Shown piece after piece: positions 22,124-33,448 of a stretch of DNA of 64,000 nt. A program made the position numbers and the translations under genes. Source of the DNA: Annulohypoxylon bovei var. microspora (taxonomy: Eukaryota > Ascomycota > Sordariomycetes > Xylariales > Hypoxylaceae); assembly GCA_022836615.1 (NCBI GenBank), contig MU405304.1:62001-126000 (forward strand), in the 5' to 3' direction. Within the stretch, counting starts at the first letter, position 1. Each line of letters opens with the position of its first letter. The notes under the pieces are model-generated. The model was not told where the DNA came from and did not search any database. It saw nothing but the letters and a program-made list of their open reading frames with translations.

Positions 22124-22763
22124 TTTCGCTTAAAGAGAGTAGAGGGCAACTCATTCTGTCGTGACTTAGGAACATCTATATATAATAAGCATGGCATCGT
22201 CTAAAAAGAGCACAAAATTGGCAGCTCCAATATACACAATAGAGATAATATGACTAACAGGACAGTTAGAGAGAGAGGCATATATACGCGTATCTAACGA
22301 TCTAGTACCGTAGAGAGTGACATTAGGCAAACATCTGTACTCTCAATGGGCACTAACCCGAATTGTAGATCGGAGGAAAAATGAACACTCTCCATGAGAT
22401 TTGAAAGGAATATATTATTAATCGCAGCCTGGTCCGAGGCTGAGAAAAACAAAACCTGTCCAACCGTAGTATTTGTATTGGTAATCTTAGAAACTTTGGT
22501 AGGAATTTCCCCTATACTGTGCGTTCATACTCGGATTCCTCGTATACTTCGGATTCGGGTTCGCGAAGCAGGCGCCAGATGAAATGTTCGCCATCCACTC
22601 CTTGTTTTGAATACGATGTAATCATACTGTCGGCATGACATACTGCCCGCGCGACATATTTGAGCAAATAGTTCCATCCCAGGATGCCGAAAGCAAGATA
22701 TTATGGAGGAATCCGTTCAAGACTTGGTCACATCTTGCAGGGGAGGTACACCACGAGGATAAG
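22124..22763. other. Spacer between the pseudogene and the Zn2Cys6 gene
   Basis: Promoter side of the pseudogene, with ATACGCGTAT at 22284-22293. Only short uninformative open frames are present. Confidence 0.45.
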
Positions 22764-24074
22764 TTAACGAGTAAGCATTAACGACTGTCTTGGCCACGCC
22801 AACCACTCATCCCAAGAAGGTCCCAGAAACCCAAATATAGCCTCTATTAGCAACCAGCCTCCTTGGCCGAAGACCCAGTAGTTTCGCCCACGATGTAATA
22901 AGACAGCCCAATAGGCCATTATCACCAATGCTTCCGGCTGTCTACTTTGAAGCAATTCCAGATACTTAATGGGGAGACGCACCGGCCAGGCCAGTATAAT
23001 GTGTCCATTGGTCGGCTCGGGAAGCACGGCATATTGATTGAAGATCCACTGTAGAATTTGCACTGCGTCATAGCATGCCTCATATGACGACGAGCCTAAC
23101 CGTTCCTCGGCTGACAGAAGGAGATTTAGAAGTCTGTCACAACAGTCCTCAGAGGGTACGTTGAGCCGCTCCACGGCTTCTATCAGACTGAAGATACTAT
23201 TGAGCTCCGAGTTTCGAATAACGTGCCAGCTGCGGCTCGAGACTATTCCTACGCCCCGATAAAGGCCGACGAACTGTATGAACCCTTCCAGCAGTTCCGG
23301 CGAGTTCGTCTGGTTGGTCACCGTGTCGTAGAGCATGTGCATACCGATGAATGACGAGAACAGAAAATAGGCGGTGCAATTCTGCTCGGTGATGTCACAG
23401 TTAGTAGCGTTGAATATGGCCAGGGCGCGAGTCTGAAGATGAACTGCCTGATGATGATAGTGATCCTTTTTGACGATATCTGAATCGAGCATACCAAGAT
23501 GGAGAGCAGCGAAGGCCAGGAGTTCGTCCATAAAGAAAGGCGTCGAAAATGCGGCTTTGAGGATCATATCAAGCAGAGGGCGAGCATCTTTTTCATCGGC
23601 AACGAAAGGCGTGTGCGGTGGCTTCAGCATATCAGTTTCGACGTGGTGCAAGAGTGCCAGATGGCCTAGGTTGAAGACTTGGAGAGGCTGTTGTTGGGTA
23701 GCTGATTCTTGCGGACTGGAAGGGAAACTTGTTTGCGATTGCGCGAAGTACGATTGCGATTGCGATTGCGATTGTGATGGCGATTGTGGCTGCGGTTGTG
23801 ATGGCGATTGTGACTGTAGTTGTGGTGGCGAGCCGGCCGGGACGCTCATAGGCGAAGCGCCATCGGAAGTTGTTTGATGGTCTGGATTCAGGTAGGCATA
23901 CGAACACGGGCGTTCCAACGTCGAGCACTGCAGACAGATGGGTCGCTGCTCGTCGCACTTGACATGTCGCTGCTTACACTCCTTGCAGCCCTTTCGCGAT
24001 TTGTAGTGCGCCCGCCTCTTCTTGGCAAGAGTAGTTGTCTTCTCGACGGAGGAAGACTCAGATTCATGTTCCAT
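22764..24074 (-). CDS. Zn2Cys6 transcription factor, Upc2-like layout
   Basis: A single-exon 436-residue protein. The N-terminal binuclear zinc cluster has six cysteines at 30, 33, 40, 47, 50 and 57 (C-x2-C-x6-C-x6-C-x2-C-x6-C), preceded by a basic stretch (KKRRAHYKSRKG). A Gln/Ser/Pro low-complexity linker (about 80-130) contains a SQSQSQ run encoded by a GATTGC-type hexanucleotide repeat. The remaining 300 residues are helical and match the fungal-specific regulatory region of the Upc2/sterol-uptake-control group, including the near-terminal YWVFGQGGWLL. Such proteins are nuclear and bind DNA upstream of metabolic genes. The target is unknown; a link to the sterol-related genes nearby is speculation. 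Homologues of this kind are often intronless or nearly so. Confidence 0.9.
   Translation of the reverse strand: MEHESESSSVEKTTTLAKKRRAHYKSRKGCKECKQRHVKCDEQRPICLQCSTLERPCSYAYLNPDHQTTSDGASPMSVPAGSPPQLQSQSPSQPQPQSPSQSQSQSQSYFAQSQTSFPSSPQESATQQQPLQVFNLGHLALLHHVETDMLKPPHTPFVADEKDARPLLDMILKAAFSTPFFMDELLAFAALHLGMLDSDIVKKDHYHHQAVHLQTRALAIFNATNCDITEQNCTAYFLFSSFIGMHMLYDTVTNQTNSPELLEGFIQFVGLYRGVGIVSSRSWHVIRNSELNSIFSLIEAVERLNVPSEDCCDRLLNLLLSAEERLGSSSYEACYDAVQILQWIFNQYAVLPEPTNGHIILAWPVRLPIKYLELLQSRQPEALVIMAYWAVLLHRGRNYWVFGQGGWLLIEAIFGFLGPSWDEWLAWPRQSLMLTR
23735..23823 (-). repeat. Hexanucleotide repeat in the Zn2Cys6 gene
   Basis: GATTGC/GATTGT/GGCTGC-type 6-bp units repeated about 14 times (plus-strand reading), encoding alternating Ser/Pro-Gln in the linker of the transcription factor. 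Length variation would stay in frame. Confidence 0.8.
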
Positions 24075-26702
24075 GACTTAGAAAGCAATTCGAGTCCATG
24101 ACGCAGAGAGGACTGATGTTTCGACTGATGCGACAGAAATATCGACAACCGTAACAATCAAAACAACACGCAGTCCATGCGCATCATAAGTTCAACATGT
24201 TACATAACATAGCCACGATTCTGAAATATTCCAGGTTGTTGCTTGTGTGGACCAAAGTCCACAACTCACAAGCCTAAGGCTCCTTACTCCGACATAGCCC
24301 TGGAGTTTCCCCGTCTATTTTTTAAGTAGCTGCCTACGCGGTGGACCAATCGGGCTCCGGAATTTATGCTATGACCTAGATAAGTTTCGAAACTAAGCCG
24401 AGGTTAAGCCGGATCAAAATAGCTTAGGTAGTTCAAAATGAAGGCACTGCTGTATAGTACGTAGATAAGTAACTACCTAGTATTAGTGAGATGCATGACA
24501 TTACGGATGTGGAAATTATTTATTAAGTTAGCTTAAACATATCGTGACTGGCGATTTCTGGTAAATATGTAACCTGGATATTGTGCGATAGTAGGTTCCA
24601 TGTTGTAAGGATGGTGTTTTAATCAGAATAACGGAGGGGGAAGATCTAGCTTTAAGTGCATTGTGTGCACAGACCACTCTACCAATTCTGGGGCCAGAAA
24701 TAGGTTTTGGAGACTCGCTGAATCAATCTGATAAATGTAGAACTCAACACCCTTCCAAATGATAATGCCGTGCTATTATATTACGAATAGTATGAATTCT
24801 TGTATGTATAATACCGCAATCTGTAGCCAGTATACATAGAGCTCCTCGTGTAACAACGTCGTTGTATCCCCCCACCTATAGGTAGTCCACATCGTGAGAA
24901 TAGGAGTTCTCAGAGCCACCTAACTAATGACAGTAACCCGTATCTTATCACATCTTTCGTATATGTGCATACTGTAACTGGTAGAAGTCTATGTAATGTG
25001 AGCTTAACATATCTCCTCAAACAAGCGTTATTTGTAGCTTAACTAGGAGATATCCCGCCTCCCAACTTTACATACCTAACTACAGTTTTCATTGCAGCTA
25101 GCTCTCTAACTATCACTTTTCACCTAGATAAACTAGTTTCAACTGCCTTATAGCAATCTCATGGACAGTCCGACCTGAATATTCGAATTTGACTTGAGAC
25201 TTTACCCAATCTCGTAGTAATCCAGTATCCACGCAAAAAGAAGTTCTTCACAGTCATATTATTGTGCACTAGTATTGCATCACTAGGTATTGTGGTCAAG
25301 ATTGTCTTAAAGATCTGTGTACGGGCTACTATAGAATAGGATAAGTCTGAATAAAGGAGGCTTGAAAAGGGGTTATTATTATGGGTCGAAAGGGACATTG
25401 AGACTTACCTACTCGAGGGAGCACGTATAGGGGTTATCTAGTTCTCAAGCACTATTACCTTTCGTATACACATGTCATTTTCTTTTTTAATGCTAATAGA
25501 TACTCCCTATTGACCTTTAATACTTGTTTGAACTCTAAATAGATGCCTAGGTAGGTACTGTATTTGATAGCAATCCTTGGACCACTCATTTCAATAAGTT
25601 GCTTCAGGAGGGAATTCACTTTATATTGACTAGCTTCCTATAGTTAATTAGATTCAGTGTGTAAGTGCTTACATGCTGTAGCTTCCCTATCATTACGATA
25701 GTAGATAATCTCGTGTTAAGTCTCGTTAACCACCCCGTCGAATAGCGTTATCTCGAAAATGAAGACCACAACAGGTTATGCTAAACGAAACAGATGTCTA
25801 CCTAGCTACAATGCATCCTTGGTCCGAGGTGAGAAATAGTAGGGTGCCGTTTCTTGCTAGCAGTTTAAAAATATGTTAGCTATCTCATCTAGCTAAACCT
25901 CTCCTACGTCACCCTAATACGATTACTCACAGCGCCGTTGTTATCAACATTAATAGGATATTCATGTATACCTAAATATATATATAACGTGTATGCGACA
26001 AGACACATCGTGGAATTTGAAAATATTGAGAATTATAAGTGAAGTGGTCCAAGGGACTCAGCAGGATAGGAGCTCAGCCCTTAGGGGACCATTAGGGTCA
26101 GTCCTAGAACAGAGTAGACAAAGGGCACACTATGTATGTATACTGCATTCCGTAGGTAGGCACAAGGGGTTAGAGCTCTTTGCGCAACAACTTAGTTGTT
26201 TCTCTATCTACTAGGTTTGCATCGTGACACATTCCAAGATTCAAATTAAGATAGATTCGGTGATAGGCATGATATGTTGAAAGCGAGTTGCATTTATGAG
26301 TTGAGTATGACATGATCTTCGAATCATTGCAAAGTACCAGTAAAGAAAGTTCAACATCGATAAATATCTAGGCACCTTAGGTTTCCTAGTACATGAAGAC
26401 ATGTAACACAATGTGCCTTGTTATTATACACTTACGACCTCATCAACATATCTACTAGGTAATTTCAAGCACAATATTCATCGAATCAAATACGTCAAAC
26501 TCAAATGAAATGGGTTACTGCGGTGACGCGATTACATTACTCTATCTGTCTGTTGTCTGTTGTTTGTTCTCTATACCTCTATCCTTAAGATCCCTTTATC
26601 AGTCTATATTTGCCTGTTGACCTATCCATTGCCGTGCGATCCCGCGAGCCTAAAACCATTTTGCATGAGCGCGATACCTCAAAAAATGAAACGAGGGCAA
26701 AT
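24075..26702. other. 2.6-kb gene-free spacer
   Basis: AT-leaning sequence with scattered ACCTA/TAGGT tracts and only short open frames (25159-25398 minus, 25993-26214 plus) without recognisable motifs or splice partners. I see no gene here. Confidence 0.45.
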
Positions 26703-28042
26703 TTATGCCTCGGGAACATCGTGAAACCAGACGTGATCGAGGGCTTCCCGCGCCGTGATTCTTCTCCGGGGGTCGAAGTTGGTCATCTTCTTGATGAGAT
26801 CCTTGAAGTCCGGCTCGAGCGCGTCGCTCTTCCAGAGCGAGAACGGCCGCCGCGGGTTCTCCGCGCCGAAGGAGTCCGCCATGCGACGCAGCTCGCCGGC
26901 CCAGGGATGCCTGCGGCCAAGGTAATCCATAAAGGATTCGAACTCGTCCCACTCGGCAAATGTAGAGATTTGCCGTTCCAAGATGGGCTTTTGGAGGTCG
27001 ACGTTGGGCGCGCTGTCGATCCGGAAGATGACCATTCTCAGGCGCATGAATACGAACTGTCCGGGCGTTTAGTATATGTAGCCACAAAGCATAAGCAGAC
27101 ATCGGTGAACTTACCACCAGCGCCAAGGAGAAAATGTCCGAAGGCTTGCCCACGGCGCCCTGAACGTGCGCCTCCGGGCTGCGCCAGAACTGGTTGCCGA
27201 CCTGAAGCCCGCGAAGAGCTTGTCCAGGCGGGATGTGAGTCGAATCCTCCAAGTCGGACAGCTGAACGCGGTCTACGACGAGTCCTTCTGGGGTTTCACG
27301 ATAGTCGATCATTATGTTGTTGGCTTTGATGTCTTGAAACGCCACGTCAGCAAAAATCCGAGCTTAAGTCCGATGGGACGAAACTCACCTAAATGAGCGA
27401 TGTTCTGGTCGTGCAGAGCAGAGAGTCCTCGGAGAGTATCTCGGAGTACGCGCTTCTGCATTGGTAGGGACAAGTTCTTGAAGGCGAAGTTGAGTAGATG
27501 GTCCGTCATGTACTCATTGACGAACATCTTCTGGTCCGGGACAGTGTCCCGGAGCGCCCGTAAGTAAGGCGAATGATTGAACCTGAGCTGCAGAGGAAGC
27601 GCATAGTTGTATTCATTTTCAAATAGACTCTTCAAAACGAACATCTTCTCATTCGCTCTGTAAAAGTGTTAGGCGTTAAGTCCGAAGGACCCCACATGGG
27701 CGGCGACAAAGGGAAAACAACGTCATTTCAGTGGGGTTTTTCTTTTTTTCGGGTTTCTTACCTGGCGAGATAGACCTGACGGTCTCGTCTGTCCTGCAGA
27801 ACATTCTCGATAGTGTACTCGCGACCAGAATATCCCTTCAGAATAACACCCGGTTCGAATTGCTGGCCATGAGGGAAATGGTTGACACTATGCGGAATAG
27901 TGCTGGCCTTGCGAATGTTACCTCCGAGATGAGCTCCGGAGCTGCTGTGAGATGATGTAGTGAATAATTGGGCACGGCCAAGTCTAGAAAGGGGTTGTTT
28001 GAGCGCGGTCAAAGCTGCCGAAGAAACGGCGCTGCCGCGCAT
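26703..28042 (-). CDS. Divergent serine/threonine protein kinase-like protein
   Basis: Four exons (27762-28042, 27389-27657, 27115-27332, 26703-27056) join to 373 residues; a start 18 bases upstream (28060) is equally in frame. The introns are 104, 56 and 58 bases with GTAAGA, GTGAGT and GTAAGT donors. The ATP-binding lysine is probably K103 (MFVLKSLFENEY). The catalytic loop reads HLDIKANN (D184) instead of HRDxKxxN, and the metal-binding DFG is DLE (D210). The activation segment ends WRSPEAH, an APE equivalent. Both catalytic aspartates remain, so activity is possible, but the glycine-rich loop is poor. The first 35 residues are Ser/Arg/Ala-rich with no acidic residue, compatible with a mitochondrial targeting peptide. 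The C-lobe is complete (FDPRRRITAREALDHVWF). I do not recognise a named kinase family. Confidence 0.88.
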
Positions 28043-29470
28043 GGTATCTCGATAAAGCAAAAGAAGAACACAAAAATCCGAATTAAAAAAAGAAAGGGGT
28101 TATGAACGTGATAATCCGAATCGCGTTCTTTTGTTTATCGTCGATGAAGAGTTAAAAAAAGACGTATTGAAAATGTCGCAAGCTGAGAAAGATGCGAAAG
28201 GCGCACACCGAGTTTGTTGAAACGCTGCAGTGAAAGGGAACCCTTGCTGCCCTGGCGACCTTACTAATTGTTGTATTTGCTGTCCGCCAATGGTACCCAC
28301 TCGCCTCGCTCACGTGGCAAAGTCACCGACACCGACGAAATTACTGTATGGTCAGGTTGATGCGTACTGTAGGGTCCTTGTTGTACAGTAAAATTAACAG
28401 TGCAAACAACTTATTCGCACGTAGCCCACGATGTCGAGGTAATTTGCATGCAGTTCGTTTTAAGAATCGATAAGTCTGAGTTCGAGAATTGATGACGGAT
28501 ATGTTAGGGCTATTAATATAGAATCTATTAGGCTGGGTTAGGCATGATAAAATATTATTTTTGAAGAATCTGATCGCGACAAATTGAATTCACTGGAACA
28601 TTGAATGCACATACCAATCAATCGATATGTACCTCTTTTAGTTCATGGCTTGAGCTTGGTAGTGGCGCTTGTATTGAAAATCAAAGGGCATCCCCTGGAT
28701 TTACTGAACTTTACAGAATACCTCCTGGGTAAAACCATTCAACTTTTCAACTTTAAGGTTCCAACTTTATCTTTTTTTTCTTCAGCTGAAAGGCACTTAG
28801 ATTCAATGACAGCCATTGACTATTTCACGTTTTTTTCAGTTGGCTGTTAGCTGTTGGCTTTATGCAACATGTGCTTTAAGTCGCAGGACACGTTTAGGTA
28901 CCAAGTCACTTACCTACAATGATTCGTGTTGCAAATATCTCATCACATTTAACCCCCACGCGCAAGCACACACAAGCACATACACACGAAAAGCCTCACA
29001 GCGACGCAGTGGCGTTATCTTATTGACATAGGCACACCTACTCAATTCCGAAATTTAGTCTAAAACGATACCAGATGAATAAATATGTACTCTCACTATA
29101 CCTTAAGCTACCGCCTATCGATATAGCAATTTAGAATCGAAGCAGCATAGGACACGCCGAACACACAGACATGAATCGATGGATAGGTAGGTAGGTATGA
29201 AAAGACACCTTTGTCCAGGCACTTTTATTTTTATCCCTCCCTCCCAACGACCCAATCCTGCGCACCCAGCGCGTCCCGCCGTCTATCCCCCCAAGCCCGG
29301 TCTAAAAAAGGTACAAAGGAAAAAAATCCTGCGGAATCCTCCAATGAACCCTCGCCCATCCCCATCCACCTTTAATCCTACACCCTGATTATGTATTGTA
29401 CATCGCGAAGGGGATCGCCGCAACAATGCTTTGCTCGATGGGTGGTACCTGGGTAGGTACGTCACGTCCC
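28043..29470. other. Spacer 28.0-29.5 kb
   Basis: Upstream region of the kinase gene, with a minus-strand CCAAT-like box near 28,288 and CACGTG near 28,310, then AT-leaning sequence. An 81-codon plus-strand frame at 28605-28850 is somewhat hydrophobic but has no support. A pyrimidine-rich, C-rich stretch lies at 29,230-29,380. Confidence 0.45.
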
Positions 29471-30298
29471 TTAGTTGGCCTCCTGGACCACGCGAGGCAC
29501 CTCCTGGAGGACCTGGCGCGCGCGCTGGGGCACGGCGGTGCGCTCCGGGGGGTGGGGGCGCCCCGTGTGGTGAGGACGTCCCGTGTGGTGAGGGAAGCCG
29601 CCGCTGGGGTGCGGGTGGTGCGGGTGCGGGTGCTCGGTGTGGTGGGGCCGGCGGGTGTGGGTATGGAAGTTGCTACCACTGTGATGAGGAGGCCAGTGGG
29701 CCGGGTCGGGGTTTCCCTCGGCGCGCTTCTGGATGTCGCCGCTAGCTTCGGCTGCGACGGTGGTGGTGGTGCTTGAGGAGTGGCTCTTATGGTGGGGAGG
29801 GGGCGAGTGATGGTGAGGACCGCCTGTGGGGTGAGGCCCGTGGGTGGTACCGGTGCCGTGTCCCCAAGGCTTGTGGTGCTTCTCGTCACCCCCGAAGGTG
29901 TGAAGGCCGGTGGGCTGCGAGTGATGGTGCTCGGTGTGATGGCCGGTGTGGTGGTGGCCGGTAGAGTGAGCGTGCCCACTGTGGTGGCTAGTGTGGTGGG
30001 AGTGGTGACCCGTGGAATGAGCATGTCCAGAATGATGATGCTCCTCATCTCTCGCCCATAGACCATTGTCCTCAGCATGACGCGGGCCTCCGGTGTGATG
30101 CGGTGGCCAGCTTCCGGTGTGGTGAGGCGGCCAGCTGTGGTGTGAAAATCCACCGCTTGGGTGAGGCCAACCGCCGGTAGGGTGTGGCCATCGGGTGTGC
30201 GAAACGGACGTGTGAGAGTGATGCTCGTCCGCGTACGGAGCCGCAGAAGCTCCTTGGAACGAGGCGGCTGCCGCCAACACAGCAACGAAAGAACGCAT
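29471..30298 (-). CDS. Histidine-rich secreted repeat protein
   Basis: A single exon of 275 residues starting at MRSFVAVLAAAASFQGASA, a clear signal peptide cut before APYADEHH. The in-frame Met 30 codons upstream would bury this signal, so 30298 is preferred. The mature protein is extremely rich in His, Gly, Pro, Ser and Thr, with imperfect repeats such as WPHPTGG, WPPHHTG, GHAHSTGHH and GRPHHTG. A Lys-Arg Kex2-type site occurs at about residues 179-180 (DIQKRAEG). The C-terminal 25 residues lose the repeat pattern and are basic. His-rich repeats of this kind can bind Zn, Cu or Ni, and secreted fungal forms occur at the cell wall; neither is shown here. A TATA-like CATAAAAGG lies about 190 bases upstream. 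Confidence 0.8.
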   Translation of the reverse strand: MRSFVAVLAAAASFQGASAAPYADEHHSHTSVSHTRWPHPTGGWPHPSGGFSHHSWPPHHTGSWPPHHTGGPRHAEDNGLWARDEEHHHSGHAHSTGHHSHHTSHHSGHAHSTGHHHTGHHTEHHHSQPTGLHTFGGDEKHHKPWGHGTGTTHGPHPTGGPHHHSPPPHHKSHSSSTTTTVAAEASGDIQKRAEGNPDPAHWPPHHSGSNFHTHTRRPHHTEHPHPHHPHPSGGFPHHTGRPHHTGRPHPPERTAVPQRARQVLQEVPRVVQEAN

Positions 30299-33238
30299 GG
30301 TTGACCTGTGTTGTGTTACGACTGTCTTATGGCTGAAATATAAACGCGATGAATCGTTTGAATCGTCCTTCAAGCGTGGCGGCGTCAACAGGCCGGCTGG
30401 AGCTGCTATGGTTAGTGTACTAGTCGATGAGTTCCGGTTGATGGTAAGAGAAATCCAGACTAGAACGGAGGTCGGATCAACTCCCTTTTATGTCCCTTGA
30501 TCCCTTACCAACATGTGTTGAATCGGGTAGGTACCACAACATTAGGTATTATGGCCATCTCACCTCTGGCTTGTCGGTATGGAGTCTAGGATTACATGCT
30601 GACTTCATGGTTTGCCGATCACTTTATCCTGGAGCACGCCAGATTCGATGTAGGCCGTCGTACATAACCCAGCATCGTTCGTCAAGGTACAACCAGAACG
30701 CGGCATCTGGCCACTGAGCCACGAGGTTTGACACTAGAACCTACCTACCTATCACGGCTGACAGCATCCATCGACGTACAATAGCAGAGCTAGCTACCCT
30801 TGCCCAGGAAGTTAGCCAGGACTGATTCACTCCAGGGTCCCTTGGCCTCAAGAATATTGGAATAATAGCATTGGGGATCACCTAATCTACAGGTAGGTAA
30901 AGATCGTCTTGTATCTAATTGCATTTTGCTCGACGAATGTGATATCAGCATTAGTGGATGGAATCAGCAATATTAAAAGAAAAATTAGGTAAATCGGTTG
31001 GCTGTTAACCTAGCTGACGGGATCCTGTTAGGCCACTTTAGTATCTTGATTCCTTATGATGCGTGGAGGATCAAGCAGAGCCCCTCGGCATCGTCAATTG
31101 GTCCAGAAGGATTAAGCGATGTAGATCCAAAGCCGGTGGGGCCGTTTTTAGCTTACAAGGGTGCATATGGACATTTCACGCAAGTTCTTAGCAGCGTGGC
31201 TTGATTCTACCTTGATTAACACTGCTTAGATTTAGACGACAGGCTAGGACTTGGACTTTTGATCGATATCGACAATGACGGAATAAACGATAATTATAAA
31301 TATTTTTATATATTTACATAATAACAATGGTCTTATTGTGCGTAAAGTACCAGGCAAGGGAATATGGTCTTACTGAGGTATGTAGAGGTTGGTTGTTTTA
31401 TCGCGTCTACATGACCAATAAGATACAACACTTGAAGTCCTGTTTCTCTCATCCAAGATACATAGGTAGATGGGCAACATGCCTTGTACTATTTAAAGAT
31501 CCGATGTTTCAGGGATGTTCTTTTAGTAGAAACGCCTCTGACGGGTACCTACTTAGGTAGGTAGGTACTATGTAATAAATGCAAGCCAGCATCCTAGTGG
31601 CTATCTGCCGATCTTAAACATATTCAATGGCCTCGTCGCTGCTCATAAAAACGTTTACACATATTGCGATTGAAGCGAAATTATCAAATCATGCTAGGTT
31701 TCATACAACATTACCCGTACAGATCTGAAGGAGAAGAGGTGTCGAACGAATTATTCTATCTGAATATGAACAACCATGAGGTAGAAAGGACATCGATTCT
31801 CTATACATATGTATCTATCAAAGTCTAGCAAAATGATGTTCGTTACAAATACGGTTCAGATATAATAACGTGACAACGTATGCCGGAAAGGCGATGAATG
31901 GTAGGATGATATTCAGGTAGGGCCAAAAACAAGCTTTCTTGTACCTTGCCATAAATCCTTGGCGCCTCCTTTTCTGGGTCGCATCCTTCTAGCTACCGGT
32001 AGATTCCAGCATCATAATGGATAGCTACTAGTTAAATGGTAATAGCATGCCGCTACATTGGGAAGTCTATTGCGAAAGCCGCACATGCCTCGATACATAG
32101 TAGTAAGAGCTGACATGAGACGACCTGTGCAACGACCGCGCAACAATACACAACCGCTTTTGTGGTTACTTGGATGCAAGATCTACAATTGAGGTGACGC
32201 CGCAGCCACAACGTCGTAGGGTCACGTCAGCCGCTGACGAGCATTGTACCGATTGAGATTTGGCGCGGTCGATCTTTGCTCAATGAAGAGGGCACACGGT
32301 GTTGACATTTTTCTATTTCTAGCTAAATAGCAATTACTAAAAACGTACCTGCATGTCAGAAGATCCCTTTGGTGTTGAACCAATTTCTATGATCTGGTTA
32401 ACTTAGGTAACTAACTCAAATCTAATAATTGAATCGAGATGCGAAGACTTCAATAAGGGCACATGGTGCGTAAAGTGCGGATCTAGCTGTTCAGCAATTC
32501 GCTGAGACCGAGACATAAAATGCGCGATTTGTAGCAGGCATAAAGCCATGTGCTTACCTGAGATGTGTATGGCGTGCCTAGAAAGACACGCAAACCAGTA
32601 ATCCGGTGTAACCTTGAGTTCGAATAGCTACCTACTATCGAACATTCATGAATGCCGACTAGGGATCCCGTTTATTCGTCTGCCGGACTCGTGGACGTGC
32701 AGTCAGAATCTTAAACAAAAGACCCCCACACGGCATCGATTCTATGTGTTTTCATTTTTGCCGTAAATTTGAGGGTTTTCGTGTCCTAGACTACGTGATT
32801 CGTATATAGAGAATGTCTTAAGATCTATAACTTTGATAGTCCTAAGCTATACCAATATCATCTACCTACCTAATTCAAGGAACCCCTGATTTGGTAAAAC
32901 TTCCAAATCTCATCACAAACGTAGAGACTAGGAAACTAGGTTAAGAATGCATTATAAGAGTTAATCAAGAAATAACTATCTCGGCAACACTGGAATGATA
33001 TAGATATGTACTAACTACATCAACTATGCATAACGAGACCCCCTTTTCACGATCTAATGGTGAAGCCTAGGTATATGAATTGTTGCAGCATGCCGACTTC
33101 TAAGTATCGGAAATATAACGAAACTCGCAACCGGTGATCTTATAGCACGATTCGAACTAATCAGAGACAGATGCTAACTTCGGCATTATAATGCTATCGG
33201 AACTCGTTCTCGATTGAAAGTCTGCCCTCAACTTAAAA
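30299..33238. other. 2.9-kb gene-free spacer before the transposon complex
   Basis: No recognisable gene on either strand; the open frames at 30998-31204 and 31327-31560 are short and motif-free. TAGGTA/TACCTA tracts recur (for example 31,543-31,568). Base composition becomes steadily more AT-rich toward the element at 33,244. Confidence 0.45.
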
Positions 33239-33243
33239 CAAAG
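33239..33243. repeat. Target-site duplication CAAAG, left
   Basis: CAAAG directly before the left 205-bp LTR, matching CAAAG at 62500-62504 directly after the right LTR. A 5-bp duplication is usual for LTR-retrotransposon integration. Confidence 0.85.
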
Positions 33244-33448
33244 TGTCAAATATCAGATGACTAAGGTGGGGAGATTGTAGCGATCATCGGGCCGGTTCAT
33301 CCGTAAAAGATTAAGCCCTTAGTTATAACCACGTAATCGTGAAATATTGCCTTTTTTAACCATAATAATAATAATTTAATTAATTAATTTTTTTTATTAT
33401 TAACCATAAATTACGTATTTAGTAATTTATCCCCATTTTCGTGTAATA
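33244..33448 (+). repeat. Copia 5' LTR
   Basis: 205 bp, aligned without gaps by eye to the right LTR; every difference I noted is a transition. The first half is lightly changed, the second half (after about 33,345) is heavily C-to-T/G-to-A mutated. Confidence 0.9.

Noticed and set aside
24640..24720. Minus-strand tRNA-like stretch with a perfect A-box TGGTAGAGTGG
   Set aside because: No B box or closing acceptor stem follows at the right distance, so a tRNA gene is not supported.
8959..31560. A secondary-metabolite gene cluster formed by the oxidase, glucosyltransferase, Zn2Cys6 factor and membrane protein
   Set aside because: No polyketide synthase, peptide synthetase, terpene cyclase or other core enzyme is present, the genes are widely spaced, and unrelated genes lie between.
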